Source: Alphaproteobacteria bacterium
GTDB lineage: Bacteria; Pseudomonadota; Alphaproteobacteria; Puniceispirillales; Puniceispirillaceae
NCBI GenBank assembly: GCA_016779005.1
Contig: JADHOL010000021.1
Coordinates: forward strand, 1-32,615
DNA: 32,615 nt
Reading direction: 5' to 3'
The notes under the pieces were generated by a model. It saw only the letters and a list, made by a program, of their open reading frames with translations. It was not told where the DNA came from and did not search any database. Positions 8,081 through 16,374 of the stretch are shown piece after piece (the first letter of the stretch is position 1; each line of letters begins with the position of its first letter). The translations under genes were made by a program, and so were the position numbers.

Positions 8081-9178
8081 TTATGCATCAGGTAAAATAG
8101 TAGTCTGAGCATGATGACGCATTAGAAGATCGAGCAGAACACAGGCCATCATAGCCTCAACTACAGGAACGCCTCTAATACCAACACACGGGTCATGCCG
8201 CCCTTTTGTCATTAATTCAACATTATTTCCATCTGTATCAATGGATTTGCGTGTTGTTAAAATAGATGATGTAGGCTTGATAGCAATACGAGCTGTTATA
8301 GGCTCTCCAGACGATATTCCGCCTAAAATTCCGCCCGCATTATTAGATAAGAATTCAGCTCTGCCATCTGACATTTGCATCTCGTCACCTGCAACCTCGC
8401 CCGGTACCTCAGACAATGAAAATCCAGCGCCTATTTCAACAGCCTTAACCGCATTTATAGACATCATTGCAGATGCGATTTCTGAATCAAGCTTGCCATA
8501 GAGAGGTTGTCCAATACCAGTTGGAATGCCTGTTGCTATTACTTCTAGAATAGCACCTGCTGAAGATCCGCTCTTGCGAATATCATCAAGATAATCTGCC
8601 CATTCAAGTGCTGCTTTTGCATCGCCGCAGAAAAACGGATTATTATTAATCTCATTCTCATCAAACCTGTCAGCATTGATTTTATGAGGCCCAATTTGGA
8701 CAACGCTGGCCTTTATTTTATAAGAATCCCCTAATATTCTAGATAACGCAATATCTGCAATTGCCCCTGCTGCAACTCTTACAGCTGTTTCGCGTGCAGA
8801 TGAGCGACCGCCACCGCGATAATCCCTAATGCCATATTTTTCAAAATAGGTATAATCAGCGTGGCCTGGCCTGAATTGTTTTGCAATATCACCATAATCT
8901 TTTGAGCGCTGATCTGTATTTTTGATTAACAGACAGATAGGAGTTCCGGTTGTCATACCCTCAAAAACACCAGATAATATCTCTACCTCATCTGCTTCTT
9001 TGCGCTGCGTTACAAAACGATTTTGTCCAGGCTTTCTTCGGTCTAAATAAGGTTGAATATCGTTTGGTGCAAGGCTAAGCCTAGGGGGAACCCCATCAAC
9101 AACGCACCCAATTGCAGGGCCATGGCTTTCACCAAAACTGGTAAAGGAAAATAGTTTTCCGAACCTGTTATCAGTCAT
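8081..9178 (-). CDS. aroC: Chorismate synthase
   Basis: A 365-residue enzyme that converts 5-enolpyruvylshikimate 3-phosphate to chorismate with reduced FMN, the last step of the shikimate pathway. The family signatures are present in order: [19 protein letters not shown] at the N-terminus, [10 protein letters not shown] followed by [14 protein letters not shown] in the middle, and [18 protein letters not shown] near the C-terminus. Length is normal. Its ATG (9178-9176) overlaps the stop of fabI by eight bases (ATGACTGA), so the two are translationally coupled. It converges on tlyA with only seven bases between the stop codons and no visible terminator hairpin there. Confidence 0.96.
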   Translation of the reverse strand: MTDNRFGKLFSFTSFGESHGPAIGCVVDGVPPRLSLAPNDIQPYLDRRKPGQNRFVTQRKEADEVEILSGVFEGMTTGTPICLLIKNTDQRSKDYGDIAKQFRPGHADYTYFEKYGIRDYRGGGRSSARETAVRVAAGAIADIALSRILGDSYKIKASVVQIGPHKINADRFDENEINNNPFFCGDAKAALEWADYLDDIRKSGSSAGAILEVIATGIPTGIGQPLYGKLDSEIASAMMSINAVKAVEIGAGFSLSEVPGEVAGDEMQMSDGRAEFLSNNAGGILGGISSGEPITARIAIKPTSSILTTRKSIDTDGNNVELMTKGRHDPCVGIRGVPVVEAMMACVLLDLLMRHHAQTTILPDA

Positions 9179-9995
9179 CTGATTTCACAACAGATATGTC
9201 AGGTGCATCCACTGCTTTCATGCCAACAACATGATATCCACAATCCACATGGTGAGTTTCGCCAGACACTCCAGAGGAGAGAGGCGATAACAAATATAAT
9301 CCAGCACCCCCAACATCATCTAAAGTCACATTGCGTTTTAAGGGGGAATTATACTCATTCCATTTTAAAATATATCGAAAATCGCCAATACCTGAAGCTG
9401 CTAATGTTTTCATCGGACCTGCTGATAAACCATTTACCCGAATATTGCGCCCGCCAAGGTCAACAGCTAAATATCGAACAGAGGCTTCAAGTGCTGCCTT
9501 TGCAACGCCCATTACGTTATAGTGAGGCATCACACGCTCAGAGCCATAATAGGTCAAAGTCAACATTGCGCCACCATCATTCATCATTTCAGAAGCGCGT
9601 CTGGCAAGTGCTGTAAAAGAATATACTGAGATATCCATTGTACGATTAAAGTTATCCCGGCTTGTATCAACATATAATCCGGTTAATTCCTCTTTGTCAG
9701 AATAGGCAATCGCATGAACAAAAAAATCAAGGCTGCCCCATTCAGATTTTAATTTTGAGAATAACGAATCCATTGATTCTTCACTAGTCACGTCACATTC
9801 TAGCGCAAGGTTACTGCCAACAGACTGGGCAAGCGGCTCCACCCTTTTTTTCAGAGCATCCCCTTGGTAGCTAAATGCCAGCTCTGCGCCTTGGGCGGCA
9901 ACTGCGGACGCAATGCCCCATGCAATAGAACGGTTATTGGCAACGCCCATTATCAGGCCTTTTTTACCTGCTAATATTCCCTGTGAGTTGTTCAT
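9171..9995 (-). CDS. fabI: Enoyl-[acyl-carrier-protein] reductase (NADH), FabI
   Basis: A 274-residue short-chain dehydrogenase-type enzyme that reduces trans-2-enoyl-ACP in the last step of fatty-acid elongation. It has the FabI-specific nucleotide-binding start ([17 protein letters not shown] at about 13-29), [14 protein letters not shown] near 91-104, and the active-site pattern [23 protein letters not shown] with Y159 and K166 in the Y-x6-K arrangement; [15 protein letters not shown] follows. The start codon is ATG at 9995 with only a weak upstream ribosome binding site (AGGCAG region). The stop overlaps aroC. FabI is the target of triclosan-type inhibitors in other species; sensitivity here cannot be read from the sequence. 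Confidence 0.95.
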   Translation of the reverse strand: MNNSQGILAGKKGLIMGVANNRSIAWGIASAVAAQGAELAFSYQGDALKKRVEPLAQSVGSNLALECDVTSEESMDSLFSKLKSEWGSLDFFVHAIAYSDKEELTGLYVDTSRDNFNRTMDISVYSFTALARRASEMMNDGGAMLTLTYYGSERVMPHYNVMGVAKAALEASVRYLAVDLGGRNIRVNGLSAGPMKTLAASGIGDFRYILKWNEYNSPLKRNVTLDDVGGAGLYLLSPLSSGVSGETHHVDCGYHVVGMKAVDAPDISVVKSDD

Positions 9996-10135
9996 TATAT
10001 CTGCCTAAGCCTCACTTTAGTTTATAATTTTATATCTATAATCATCAGATAGTAACTAATAATAATACTATCTATGTACAGTAAACCTAAATAAGGCCGC
10101 AAGAACTGATATATTTAAATCACTCTTATTTATAC

Positions 10136-10687
10136 TTATTGAAGCGAATAATTTACTGTTTTTGTGACCGTAATTTGACTTCCAGGAAGATACTTTGTTT
10201 GTGTGTTAATATCAATTATTTTGCCGTCAACATTAACGGTAAGCCGGTATCCAATAACTTCTTGAATAGTTTGCTGGTTTACGGTTTTTACATTTTCGCA
10301 GGAGCGTGTTCTATTATATCCTACTATTTCTTGGTTTTTCTTACCTACCTCATCTGCTGTCTTTTTACCAAGTATAGCGCCAGCAACGGTGCCCGCAGCA
10401 CCTGCCCCTCCAGAGTCTGACATTTTATTTCCAATAGCAGATCCAATAATCCCGCCGATAATCATAGAACCGAGATCGTTATTCTGTTGTCCATTACTGC
10501 CATAGACAGGCACATCTTTATCTTCACATACGCGCTCTGTTAAAGGGGTTTGCCTGATTACTTCGCGGGTTCTCTCCATCACGCTTATAACCTCACCCAA
10601 AACAGTTTCAGAAGAAGTGGTAGCGCTAACCGGACCAGAGCTTAAGAACAGCAATGCAGCCGCAGAAAAATATATCGCTTTGATCAT
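10136..10687 (-). CDS. Secreted glycine-zipper (17 kDa surface-antigen-like) protein
   Basis: A 183-residue exported protein. The N-terminus is a signal peptide (basic start, hydrophobic run, VSA before TTSS) with likely cleavage after residue 22. There is no lipobox cysteine, so it is probably periplasmic or outer-membrane-associated, not a lipoprotein. Residues about 72-110 form a glycine-zipper module, LGSMIIGGIIGSAIGNKMS then GAAGTVAGAILGKKT, as in the Rickettsia 17 kDa antigen family. The C-terminal part (VIGYRLTVNVDGKI to the end) is beta-rich. A good TGGAG at 10696-10700 lies eight bases before the ATG. Function is unknown; envelope integrity is the usual suggestion. It is transcribed divergently from pdxH. 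Confidence 0.82.
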   Translation of the reverse strand: MIKAIYFSAAALLFLSSGPVSATTSSETVLGEVISVMERTREVIRQTPLTERVCEDKDVPVYGSNGQQNNDLGSMIIGGIIGSAIGNKMSDSGGAGAAGTVAGAILGKKTADEVGKKNQEIVGYNRTRSCENVKTVNQQTIQEVIGYRLTVNVDGKIIDINTQTKYLPGSQITVTKTVNYSLQ

Positions 10688-10875
10688 CTAGATTTCTCCA
10701 TTGAGTTTACTTCTTATTTAAACATACTGTTATATATAATTATGAACCTATTTATGGCAATAGTATGGCAACGGGAATTTGCATCGTTGAAACAGGCAAA
10801 CATCACTCTAGATATTAGATAGATATTGACCTGAGGTGAAACAGGTTTATTTGTCTAATTCTGTGAATACATTCA

Positions 10876-11514
10876 ATGAGTAGAGAGCAAGTTATGAGCA
10901 AGATTCAAGAAGGCGTTCTTCATAATGATACCCTTGATAAAAATCCATTTGAATTGTTTGATGAATGGTATAAAGAAGCTGAGGCCAGCGAGCTTAATGA
11001 CCCAGATGCTATGGCAATTGCGTCTGTAGACAAGAATGGCATGCCTTCTGTGCGTATTGTCTTGCTGAAACAATGGTCACAAGCTGGGTTTATCTTTTTC
11101 ACAAATTATACAGGCCGAAAAGGCCAAGAACTCATAGCTACTAAAAAAGCAGCTGCCTGCTTGCATTGGAAATCTTTGCGCCGGCAGGTGAGAATTGTCG
11201 GTGATGTAGATAAAATAAGCCCTTCCATGAGTGATGCTTATTTTGCGACCAGAGCGCGGGGAAGTCAGATCGGTGCGTGGGCCTCTAATCAATCACAGCC
11301 GCTTAAGACAAGAGCCGAATTAAGCCGCACTGTTGATGAATATGAAAAAAAATTCGAAGGTGAAACGGTAGCTCGCCCAGAACATTGGGGCGGATTTATA
11401 ATAAAGCCAGTTGAAATTGAATTCTGGGCAGATGGTGCCTACAGACTTCATGACAGGTTTCAGTTAAAACAAGATGCTGAAGGCAGTTGGAAGTCAGTAA
11501 GGCTTAATCCTTAA
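10876..11514 (+). CDS. pdxH: Pyridoxine/pyridoxamine 5'-phosphate oxidase
   Basis: This FMN-dependent enzyme oxidises pyridoxine or pyridoxamine phosphate to pyridoxal 5'-phosphate in the cytoplasm. The 212-residue sequence shows DPDAMAIASVDKNGMPSVRIVLLK (FMN-binding barrel entry), GFIFFTNYTGRKGQEL, RGSQIGAWASNQSQ, and the C-terminal dimerisation signature RLHDRFQL... ending WKSVRLNP. The start is uncertain: ATG 10876 has a poor ribosome binding site, whereas in-frame ATG 10894 (206 residues) has AGAGAG at 10882-10887 six bases upstream; both retain all motifs. It stands alone, divergent from the glycine-zipper gene. Confidence 0.95.
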   Translation: MSREQVMSKIQEGVLHNDTLDKNPFELFDEWYKEAEASELNDPDAMAIASVDKNGMPSVRIVLLKQWSQAGFIFFTNYTGRKGQELIATKKAAACLHWKSLRRQVRIVGDVDKISPSMSDAYFATRARGSQIGAWASNQSQPLKTRAELSRTVDEYEKKFEGETVARPEHWGGFIIKPVEIEFWADGAYRLHDRFQLKQDAEGSWKSVRLNP

Positions 11515-11585
11515 AAAACACTATACATTTATTGCCATTATTTAGTTTTGGTATTTATTTTTAGTCTCAATAATTTTTTGGCGAC

Positions 11586-11670
11586 GTTGGAGGGCATGAT
11601 ATTCCCCCTAACCATTTATTTGCCTGATTTATGGTATTCAAGGTCGTATTGAAGCGATTTGCTATGCCCC
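11586..11670 (+). promoter_or_regulatory. Structured leader with two alternative pairings upstream of the methylamine dehydrogenase gene
   Basis: GTTGGAGGG (11586-11594) and CCCCCTAAC (11604-11612) form a nine-pair hairpin with one A/C mismatch and one G-U pair around a 9-base loop. The same strand also contains ATGCCC at 11664-11669, which can pair with GGGCAT at 11592-11597, overlapping the first arm. The two pairings exclude each other, as in attenuators and riboswitches. I do not recognise a known riboswitch class. The remainder of 11515-11747 is AT-rich; GGGGAG at 11734-11739 is the ribosome binding site of the next gene. Confidence 0.3.
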
Positions 11671-11747
11671 GAAATTGTTTATTTTATAAAATAATAATAA
11701 TGTTTAGTTAGAGCTCTGTTGGAGCTGGCATCTGGGGAGTTGCGGAT

Positions 11748-14183
11748 ATGAGAACACATGCACGTGTGGTTGTGATAGGGGGCGGTGTTGTCGGTGTCAG
11801 CACTTTATACCATCTTGCTAAAAAAGGGTGGAGCGATTGTATGCTTGTTGAGCGCAAAGAGCTTACCTCTGGGTCTACATGGCATGCCGCTGGCCTGCTT
11901 CCCTTATTTAATATGTCTTATTCTGTTGGTCAGCTTCATAAATATGCGCTTGAGTTATATCGCACATTAGAGGCTGAAACAGGCCTTAATCCTGGCCTCT
12001 CTCAGGTTTCTAATATCAGGCTTGCAGATAATCAGGACAGAATGGATGAGTATATGCAATATCGAGGTGTTGCAAGCACGATAGGCGTGGATGTTGAGGT
12101 GCTTACTCCAGAACAAGTTATCGAAATCTGGCCGCTCGCAGTTAAAGATGGGTTAATTGGCGCAATCCGCAATCCAGGTGATGGCTATGTACAGCCTGCA
12201 GACCTTACCCAGTCATTAGCCAAAGGGGCGCGTGATTTAGGTGCAGAGATAAATCGTAATACAACTGTTTTATCTATTACCAGAACCGTAGCAGGTGAAT
12301 GGCGCGTAGAGACAGATAAAGGCGATATAATCGCAGAACATATTGTGTCTGCAACCGGAAATTTTGCACGGAAAACAGGGGCTATGGTTGGCCTTGACAT
12401 CCCTGTTATTCCAGTTGAACATCAATATATTGTCACAGAACCACACCCTGCAATTCGCGAAAGGCACGCACAGGGATTGCCAGAAATGGGCGTGCTTCGT
12501 GAATCTGACGGCTCTTGGTATATGAGAGAAGAAAATGGCGGCTTAATTCTTGGCCCTTACGAAGTTGGAGCCCCTATCTGTTATCCAAACGGGCCTGATG
12601 ATGACAGCGAATATGAATTATTTCAAGAAGAGCTCGAGCGGTTAATGCCGCATATCGAATCCGCTATTCGACGCGTTCCTGCCTTTGGTGAAGTAGGCGT
12701 TAAAAAAGTTTATAATGGCGCAATTGCCTATACCCCAGATGGAAACCCAATTGTGGGGCCTGCATGGGATGTGCCAAATTTCTGGCTTAGTGAGGGGCAT
12801 AGTTTTGGCATTACCGCTGCTGGGGGTGCTGGGTTCCAAATTGCAGAATGGATTGTAGAGGGTGAGCCGACAATTGATATGAACGGGGTTGAGCCAAGGC
12901 GATTTGGGGATTATGCCACCAAAAGCTATCTTACTGTTAAAAACGAAGAAGCCTATGCACATGTCTTTGTAACCCATTTTCCAGATGAGGAGCGTCCAGC
13001 TGGCAGGCCGCTTCGCACGCCACCTTGTTATGATAGATTAAAAAATATGGGGGCTGTTTTTGGCCAGAGATTCGGATGGGAGCGTGCTAACTGGTTTGCA
13101 CCAGAAGGGGTTGCGCGCGATGATGACTGGTCATTTAGAAGATCTAACTGGTTTGAGCATGTTGGAAATGAAGTTAAGCATGTAAATCAAAATGTTGGTG
13201 TGCTTGATATGTCCGCCTTTGGTAAATGCCGTATTTCTGGCTCTGGAGCAGAGGCCTTCCTTGAAAAAATGATAGCTAATAAACTACCCAAAAGTAGGGG
13301 AAGAATAATTCTGGCGCATTCTTTATCTGTCGGCGGTGGGGTGCATTCTGAATTTACTATCATGAAAGAAAAAGAAGATAGTTTTTATCTTGTATCAGCA
13401 GGCGCAGCGCAACGACTTGACCATGACTGGCTGAAAAAACAAATGCCAACAGATGGTAGTGTGCAATTCACAGACCTTACCAATAGCATGGGTGTATTAG
13501 TAGTCTCCGGGCCTCAATCACGAGCGTTATTGCAGCGTGTGACAACAACCGATATGTCAAATGAGGCGTTTAAATGGCTTACCGCAAAGAAGATTGATGT
13601 GGGATATGCGCCTACGATTGCTGCCAGAGTTAACTTTGTGGGTGAACTGGGATGGGAGTTGCATCATCCCATTGAATATCAAAATCATATTTTTGATGCT
13701 TTATTTGCGGCAGGCAAAGAATTCAATGTAAAACCATTTGGGATCAGGGCAATGGATATGATGCGTCTTGAAAAATCATATCGTATGGTAGGCACTGAAA
13801 TGAGTATTGAATATTCGGCCCTTGAGTCAGGGCTTCATAGGTTTGTTAAACTTGATAAGCCTGATTTTCTGGGTCGTGAGGGGTTGGTTTTATCCAATGA
13901 GAAAAAGGCTAATAATCAATTTGTAACGCTTCATGTTCGGGATATAACGGATGCGGATGCAATAGGGGGCAACCCAATTTATAATGGTGAAAAGCTGGTT
14001 GGCCGTGCTACATCTGGCGGATATGGGTTCAGGGTTGGCTTTTCAATTGCCTTAGCTATGGTTAAGCCAGAACAGGCGGCTATTGGTACAATGTTAGAGA
14101 TTGATATATTGGGTAAAAAATATGGTGCTGAGGTGATAGAAGAAAGCCCGTTTGACCCTGAAAATGCCAGACTAAGAGCTTAA
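11748..14183 (+). CDS. FAD-dependent, folate-binding dehydrogenase of the dimethylglycine/sarcosine dehydrogenase family
   Basis: An 811-residue flavoprotein predicted to oxidise an N-methyl amine such as dimethylglycine or sarcosine and pass the released one-carbon unit to tetrahydrofolate. Domains in order: DAO-type FAD domain (about 1-370) with dinucleotide motif IGGGVVG (10-16) and the family motif LTSGSTWHAAGL, whose H46 corresponds to the histidine that binds FAD covalently in DMGDH; a short FAO_M-like linker (about 375-430); then a GcvT-like folate domain to the C-terminus, with NVGVLDMSAFGKCRISG and GIRAMDMMRLEKSYR. GGGGAG lies eight bases before ATG 11748. The MttB-family gene follows after 16 bases, and sarcosine oxidase genes converge from the other side, so the local context is methylated-glycine breakdown. 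The exact substrate cannot be fixed from sequence. Confidence 0.85.
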   Translation: MRTHARVVVIGGGVVGVSTLYHLAKKGWSDCMLVERKELTSGSTWHAAGLLPLFNMSYSVGQLHKYALELYRTLEAETGLNPGLSQVSNIRLADNQDRMDEYMQYRGVASTIGVDVEVLTPEQVIEIWPLAVKDGLIGAIRNPGDGYVQPADLTQSLAKGARDLGAEINRNTTVLSITRTVAGEWRVETDKGDIIAEHIVSATGNFARKTGAMVGLDIPVIPVEHQYIVTEPHPAIRERHAQGLPEMGVLRESDGSWYMREENGGLILGPYEVGAPICYPNGPDDDSEYELFQEELERLMPHIESAIRRVPAFGEVGVKKVYNGAIAYTPDGNPIVGPAWDVPNFWLSEGHSFGITAAGGAGFQIAEWIVEGEPTIDMNGVEPRRFGDYATKSYLTVKNEEAYAHVFVTHFPDEERPAGRPLRTPPCYDRLKNMGAVFGQRFGWERANWFAPEGVARDDDWSFRRSNWFEHVGNEVKHVNQNVGVLDMSAFGKCRISGSGAEAFLEKMIANKLPKSRGRIILAHSLSVGGGVHSEFTIMKEKEDSFYLVSAGAAQRLDHDWLKKQMPTDGSVQFTDLTNSMGVLVVSGPQSRALLQRVTTTDMSNEAFKWLTAKKIDVGYAPTIAARVNFVGELGWELHHPIEYQNHIFDALFAAGKEFNVKPFGIRAMDMMRLEKSYRMVGTEMSIEYSALESGLHRFVKLDKPDFLGREGLVLSNEKKANNQFVTLHVRDITDADAIGGNPIYNGEKLVGRATSGGYGFRVGFSIALAMVKPEQAAIGTMLEIDILGKKYGAEVIEESPFDPENARLRA

Positions 14184-14199
14184 AAAATAGGAAGAGCTT

Positions 14200-15747
14200 A
14201 TGACACAGCAAGATAGTGACAAACCCTCAAGGCGCGGCGGCGGCAGAGCAGCTAGGCGGTTGGCTCGTGAGAGTAGTCAGCAAGAAACCCAAGCTTATAT
14301 AACCCGCAATATTCCGCCGATTGATATTTTGCACGATGAGGCAGCTGAGTTAATAGAAGCAAATGCTGACATTGTCTTAAGCGAGATAGGTATTGAGTTT
14401 AGGGATGACCAAGAAGTCTTAACCTTACTAAAGGATGCTGGCTGTGATGTTGATGGAACCAGAGTAAGGTTTCCTGAAGGGCTGGCACGCAAACTTGCCT
14501 CAACGGCACCACGCCAATTCACCCAGCATGCACGAAACCCTGAAAGGTCTGTTGAAATTGGCGGCGATAATATTGTTTTCGCGCCTGTCTATGGGCCGCC
14601 TTTTGTGCGGGGTCTAGATGGGGAGAGACGATACGCTGAAATCGAAGATTTCATAAATATGGTTAAATTGGTTTATATGCTACCAGGGCTGCATCATTCT
14701 GGAGGCACCTTGTGTGAGCCGGTTGATTTGCCAGTCACAAAACGTCATCTGGAAATGGTTTATGCACATATTCGTTACTCTGACAAACCATTTATGGGTT
14801 CTGTTACTGCCCCATCTAGAGCAGAAGATACAGTGGCTATGGCGCGCTTGTTATTTGGGGAATCATTTGTTGAGAATAATTGCGTTTTAGTATCTCTTAT
14901 TAATGCAAACTCGCCTATGACTTGGGATGATACCATGCTTGGGGCCTTGAAGGTTTATGCACGTGCAGGACAGGCCTGCATCGTCTCGCCCTTTATATTG
15001 GCAGGGGCAATGTCGCCTGTTTCCGTGGCAGGAACGCTTACTCAGATTCTAGCAGAAGCAATGTCGGGAATTGCATTAACACAAATATTAAATAAAGGCG
15101 TCCCAGTTATATTTGGAAGCTTTGCTAGCTCTATTTCAATGCAGACAGGTGCGCCCACATTCGGCACACCAGAGCCAGCAAAAGTGTTGTATGGATGTGC
15201 AAAGCTCGCGCGCCGGCTTGGAGTGCCATTTAGATCTGGTGGCTCTCTTACGGCTGCAAAATCAGCAGATGCACAAGCAGCATACGAGTCAGCACATACT
15301 ATTCTTCCAACAGTGATGGGAGGTGTAAATTTTGCACTTCACTCAGCTGGATGGCTTGAAGGTGGGCTGGTATCAGATTTTGCTAAGCTTGTCCTTGATG
15401 CAGATCAGCTAACTATGATGAATAGCCTAGTATCCGGAATTGATATTTCTGAAAACGGATTGGCATTAGATGCCCTAAAGCAAGTAGGACCTGGTCAGCA
15501 TTTTCTTGGTTCAGATCACACGCAAGCAAATTTTGAAACAGCGTTCTGGCGTTCATCAATGGCAGATTATACCACGTATGAGCAATGGTCTTCAGAAGGC
15601 GCACAAGATGCAGAATTAAGAGCACGGACTAAAGCACGACAAATGCTTGAGACCTATAACGCGCCAGATATTGATTTGAGTATTGACGAGGCGCTTAGAG
15701 CATTTATTGAGCAGCGTAAAGAAGCACTTCCTGATTCTGATTATTAA
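14200..15747 (+). CDS. MttB-family (trimethylamine methyltransferase-like) protein, non-pyrrolysine
   Basis: A 515-residue TIM-barrel-type protein of the MttB superfamily. It has a basic N-terminal tail (RRGGGRAARRLAR near 11-23) usual in alphaproteobacterial members, and barrel segments such as LPGLHHSGGTLCEPVDLP, NANSPMTWDDTMLGAL, PTFGTPEPAKVLYG and HSAGWLEGGLVSDFAKLVLD. There is no in-frame TAG, so it lacks the pyrrolysine of true archaeal trimethylamine methyltransferases and belongs with homologues such as the glycine betaine methyltransferase MtgB. Those proteins move a methyl group to a corrinoid protein, but no corrinoid protein or reactivase gene lies in this window. It follows the DMGDH-like gene by 16 bases, with AGGAAG-type sequence in between. 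Substrate and acceptor are unknown; glycine betaine or another quaternary amine is the leading inference. Confidence 0.82.
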   Translation: MTQQDSDKPSRRGGGRAARRLARESSQQETQAYITRNIPPIDILHDEAAELIEANADIVLSEIGIEFRDDQEVLTLLKDAGCDVDGTRVRFPEGLARKLASTAPRQFTQHARNPERSVEIGGDNIVFAPVYGPPFVRGLDGERRYAEIEDFINMVKLVYMLPGLHHSGGTLCEPVDLPVTKRHLEMVYAHIRYSDKPFMGSVTAPSRAEDTVAMARLLFGESFVENNCVLVSLINANSPMTWDDTMLGALKVYARAGQACIVSPFILAGAMSPVSVAGTLTQILAEAMSGIALTQILNKGVPVIFGSFASSISMQTGAPTFGTPEPAKVLYGCAKLARRLGVPFRSGGSLTAAKSADAQAAYESAHTILPTVMGGVNFALHSAGWLEGGLVSDFAKLVLDADQLTMMNSLVSGIDISENGLALDALKQVGPGQHFLGSDHTQANFETAFWRSSMADYTTYEQWSSEGAQDAELRARTKARQMLETYNAPDIDLSIDEALRAFIEQRKEALPDSDY

Positions 15748-15756
15748 CAGCGCTTA

Positions 15757-16374
15757 TTAAATACCAGCACTTGCAGAAATGCCAAATTCAAATCCAGCAT
15801 CAAGGCACCAATCTAAAACATATTCAGCAAAGCTGGTTCGGCAGATGCAGATAAACGCATCCTCCTCTAGACATATCAATATAACATTGGCTAGTGCAAG
15901 ATCGCATTGTGCAGACTGGTTTTTGCTAAAGCTGTCTGGATGCAGATCAATCGGACATCCTTTTGCTAACAGATCGCGCACTTTTTTTCCAGAAAGTGAT
16001 AGCGCGCAAAGCGCATCAGATACGTTTGTTACAGCAATTTGTTTGACGATATCACTTGAGTTTAAGGTTTTCTTTAATTGAATTTCACTTCCCTGCTCTG
16101 CAAGAATTAAATATTCGTCTGGCCCTAAGCATAATGCAATACGCCCAGCCTTGCTGTCTGACTGGTTTGGCTGCAAAGACAGATTACATTGCGTAAGCTT
16201 GCTCACCATATCTCTGGTTTTTGAAGTACAACGTATATTCAACTTTCCCAAATGGCGTATTTCAGATAATTCAATTTGAGGTGTTTTTAAAGATTCTGGT
16301 TTTTTAATAATTGGTAATATCCTGTTGCTAAAAGCAGAATTACCAATAACCATGTGAGGGGATGTATCAGCCAC
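15757..16374 (-). CDS. soxG: Sarcosine oxidase gamma subunit
   Basis: The small folate-domain-like subunit of heterotetrameric sarcosine oxidase. The sequence diverges fast in this family; recognisable parts are LGPDEYLIL, VTNVSDALCALSLSGKKVRDLLAKGCPIDLHP and the C-terminal FAEYVLDWCLDAGFEFG. I place the start at GTG 16374, giving 205 residues: AAGGAG at 16384-16389 lies nine bases upstream and the overlap with soxA's stop is eight bases (GTGGCTGA). The longer frame from ATG 16416 would add 14 residues inside soxA without a comparable ribosome binding site. It is the last gene of soxBDAG and converges on the MttB-like gene, nine bases stop to stop. Confidence 0.85.
   Translation of the reverse strand: MADTSPHMVIGNSAFSNRILPIIKKPESLKTPQIELSEIRHLGKLNIRCTSKTRDMVSKLTQCNLSLQPNQSDSKAGRIALCLGPDEYLILAEQGSEIQLKKTLNSSDIVKQIAVTNVSDALCALSLSGKKVRDLLAKGCPIDLHPDSFSKNQSAQCDLALANVILICLEEDAFICICRTSFAEYVLDWCLDAGFEFGISASAGI

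Noticed and set aside
8241-8501. Plus-strand open frame of 86 codons inside aroC
   Set aside because: It is antisense to a highly conserved enzyme, has no ribosome binding site and its low-complexity product resembles a shadow of aroC codons.
9996-10135. Possible terminator or small RNA between fabI and the glycine-zipper gene
   Set aside because: The 140 bases are A/T-rich with no stable hairpin, conserved motif or open frame with a ribosome binding site.
14200-15747. Possible pyrrolysine-containing trimethylamine methyltransferase
   Set aside because: The frame is open over its whole 515 codons with no in-frame TAG, so it is a non-pyrrolysine MttB homologue.
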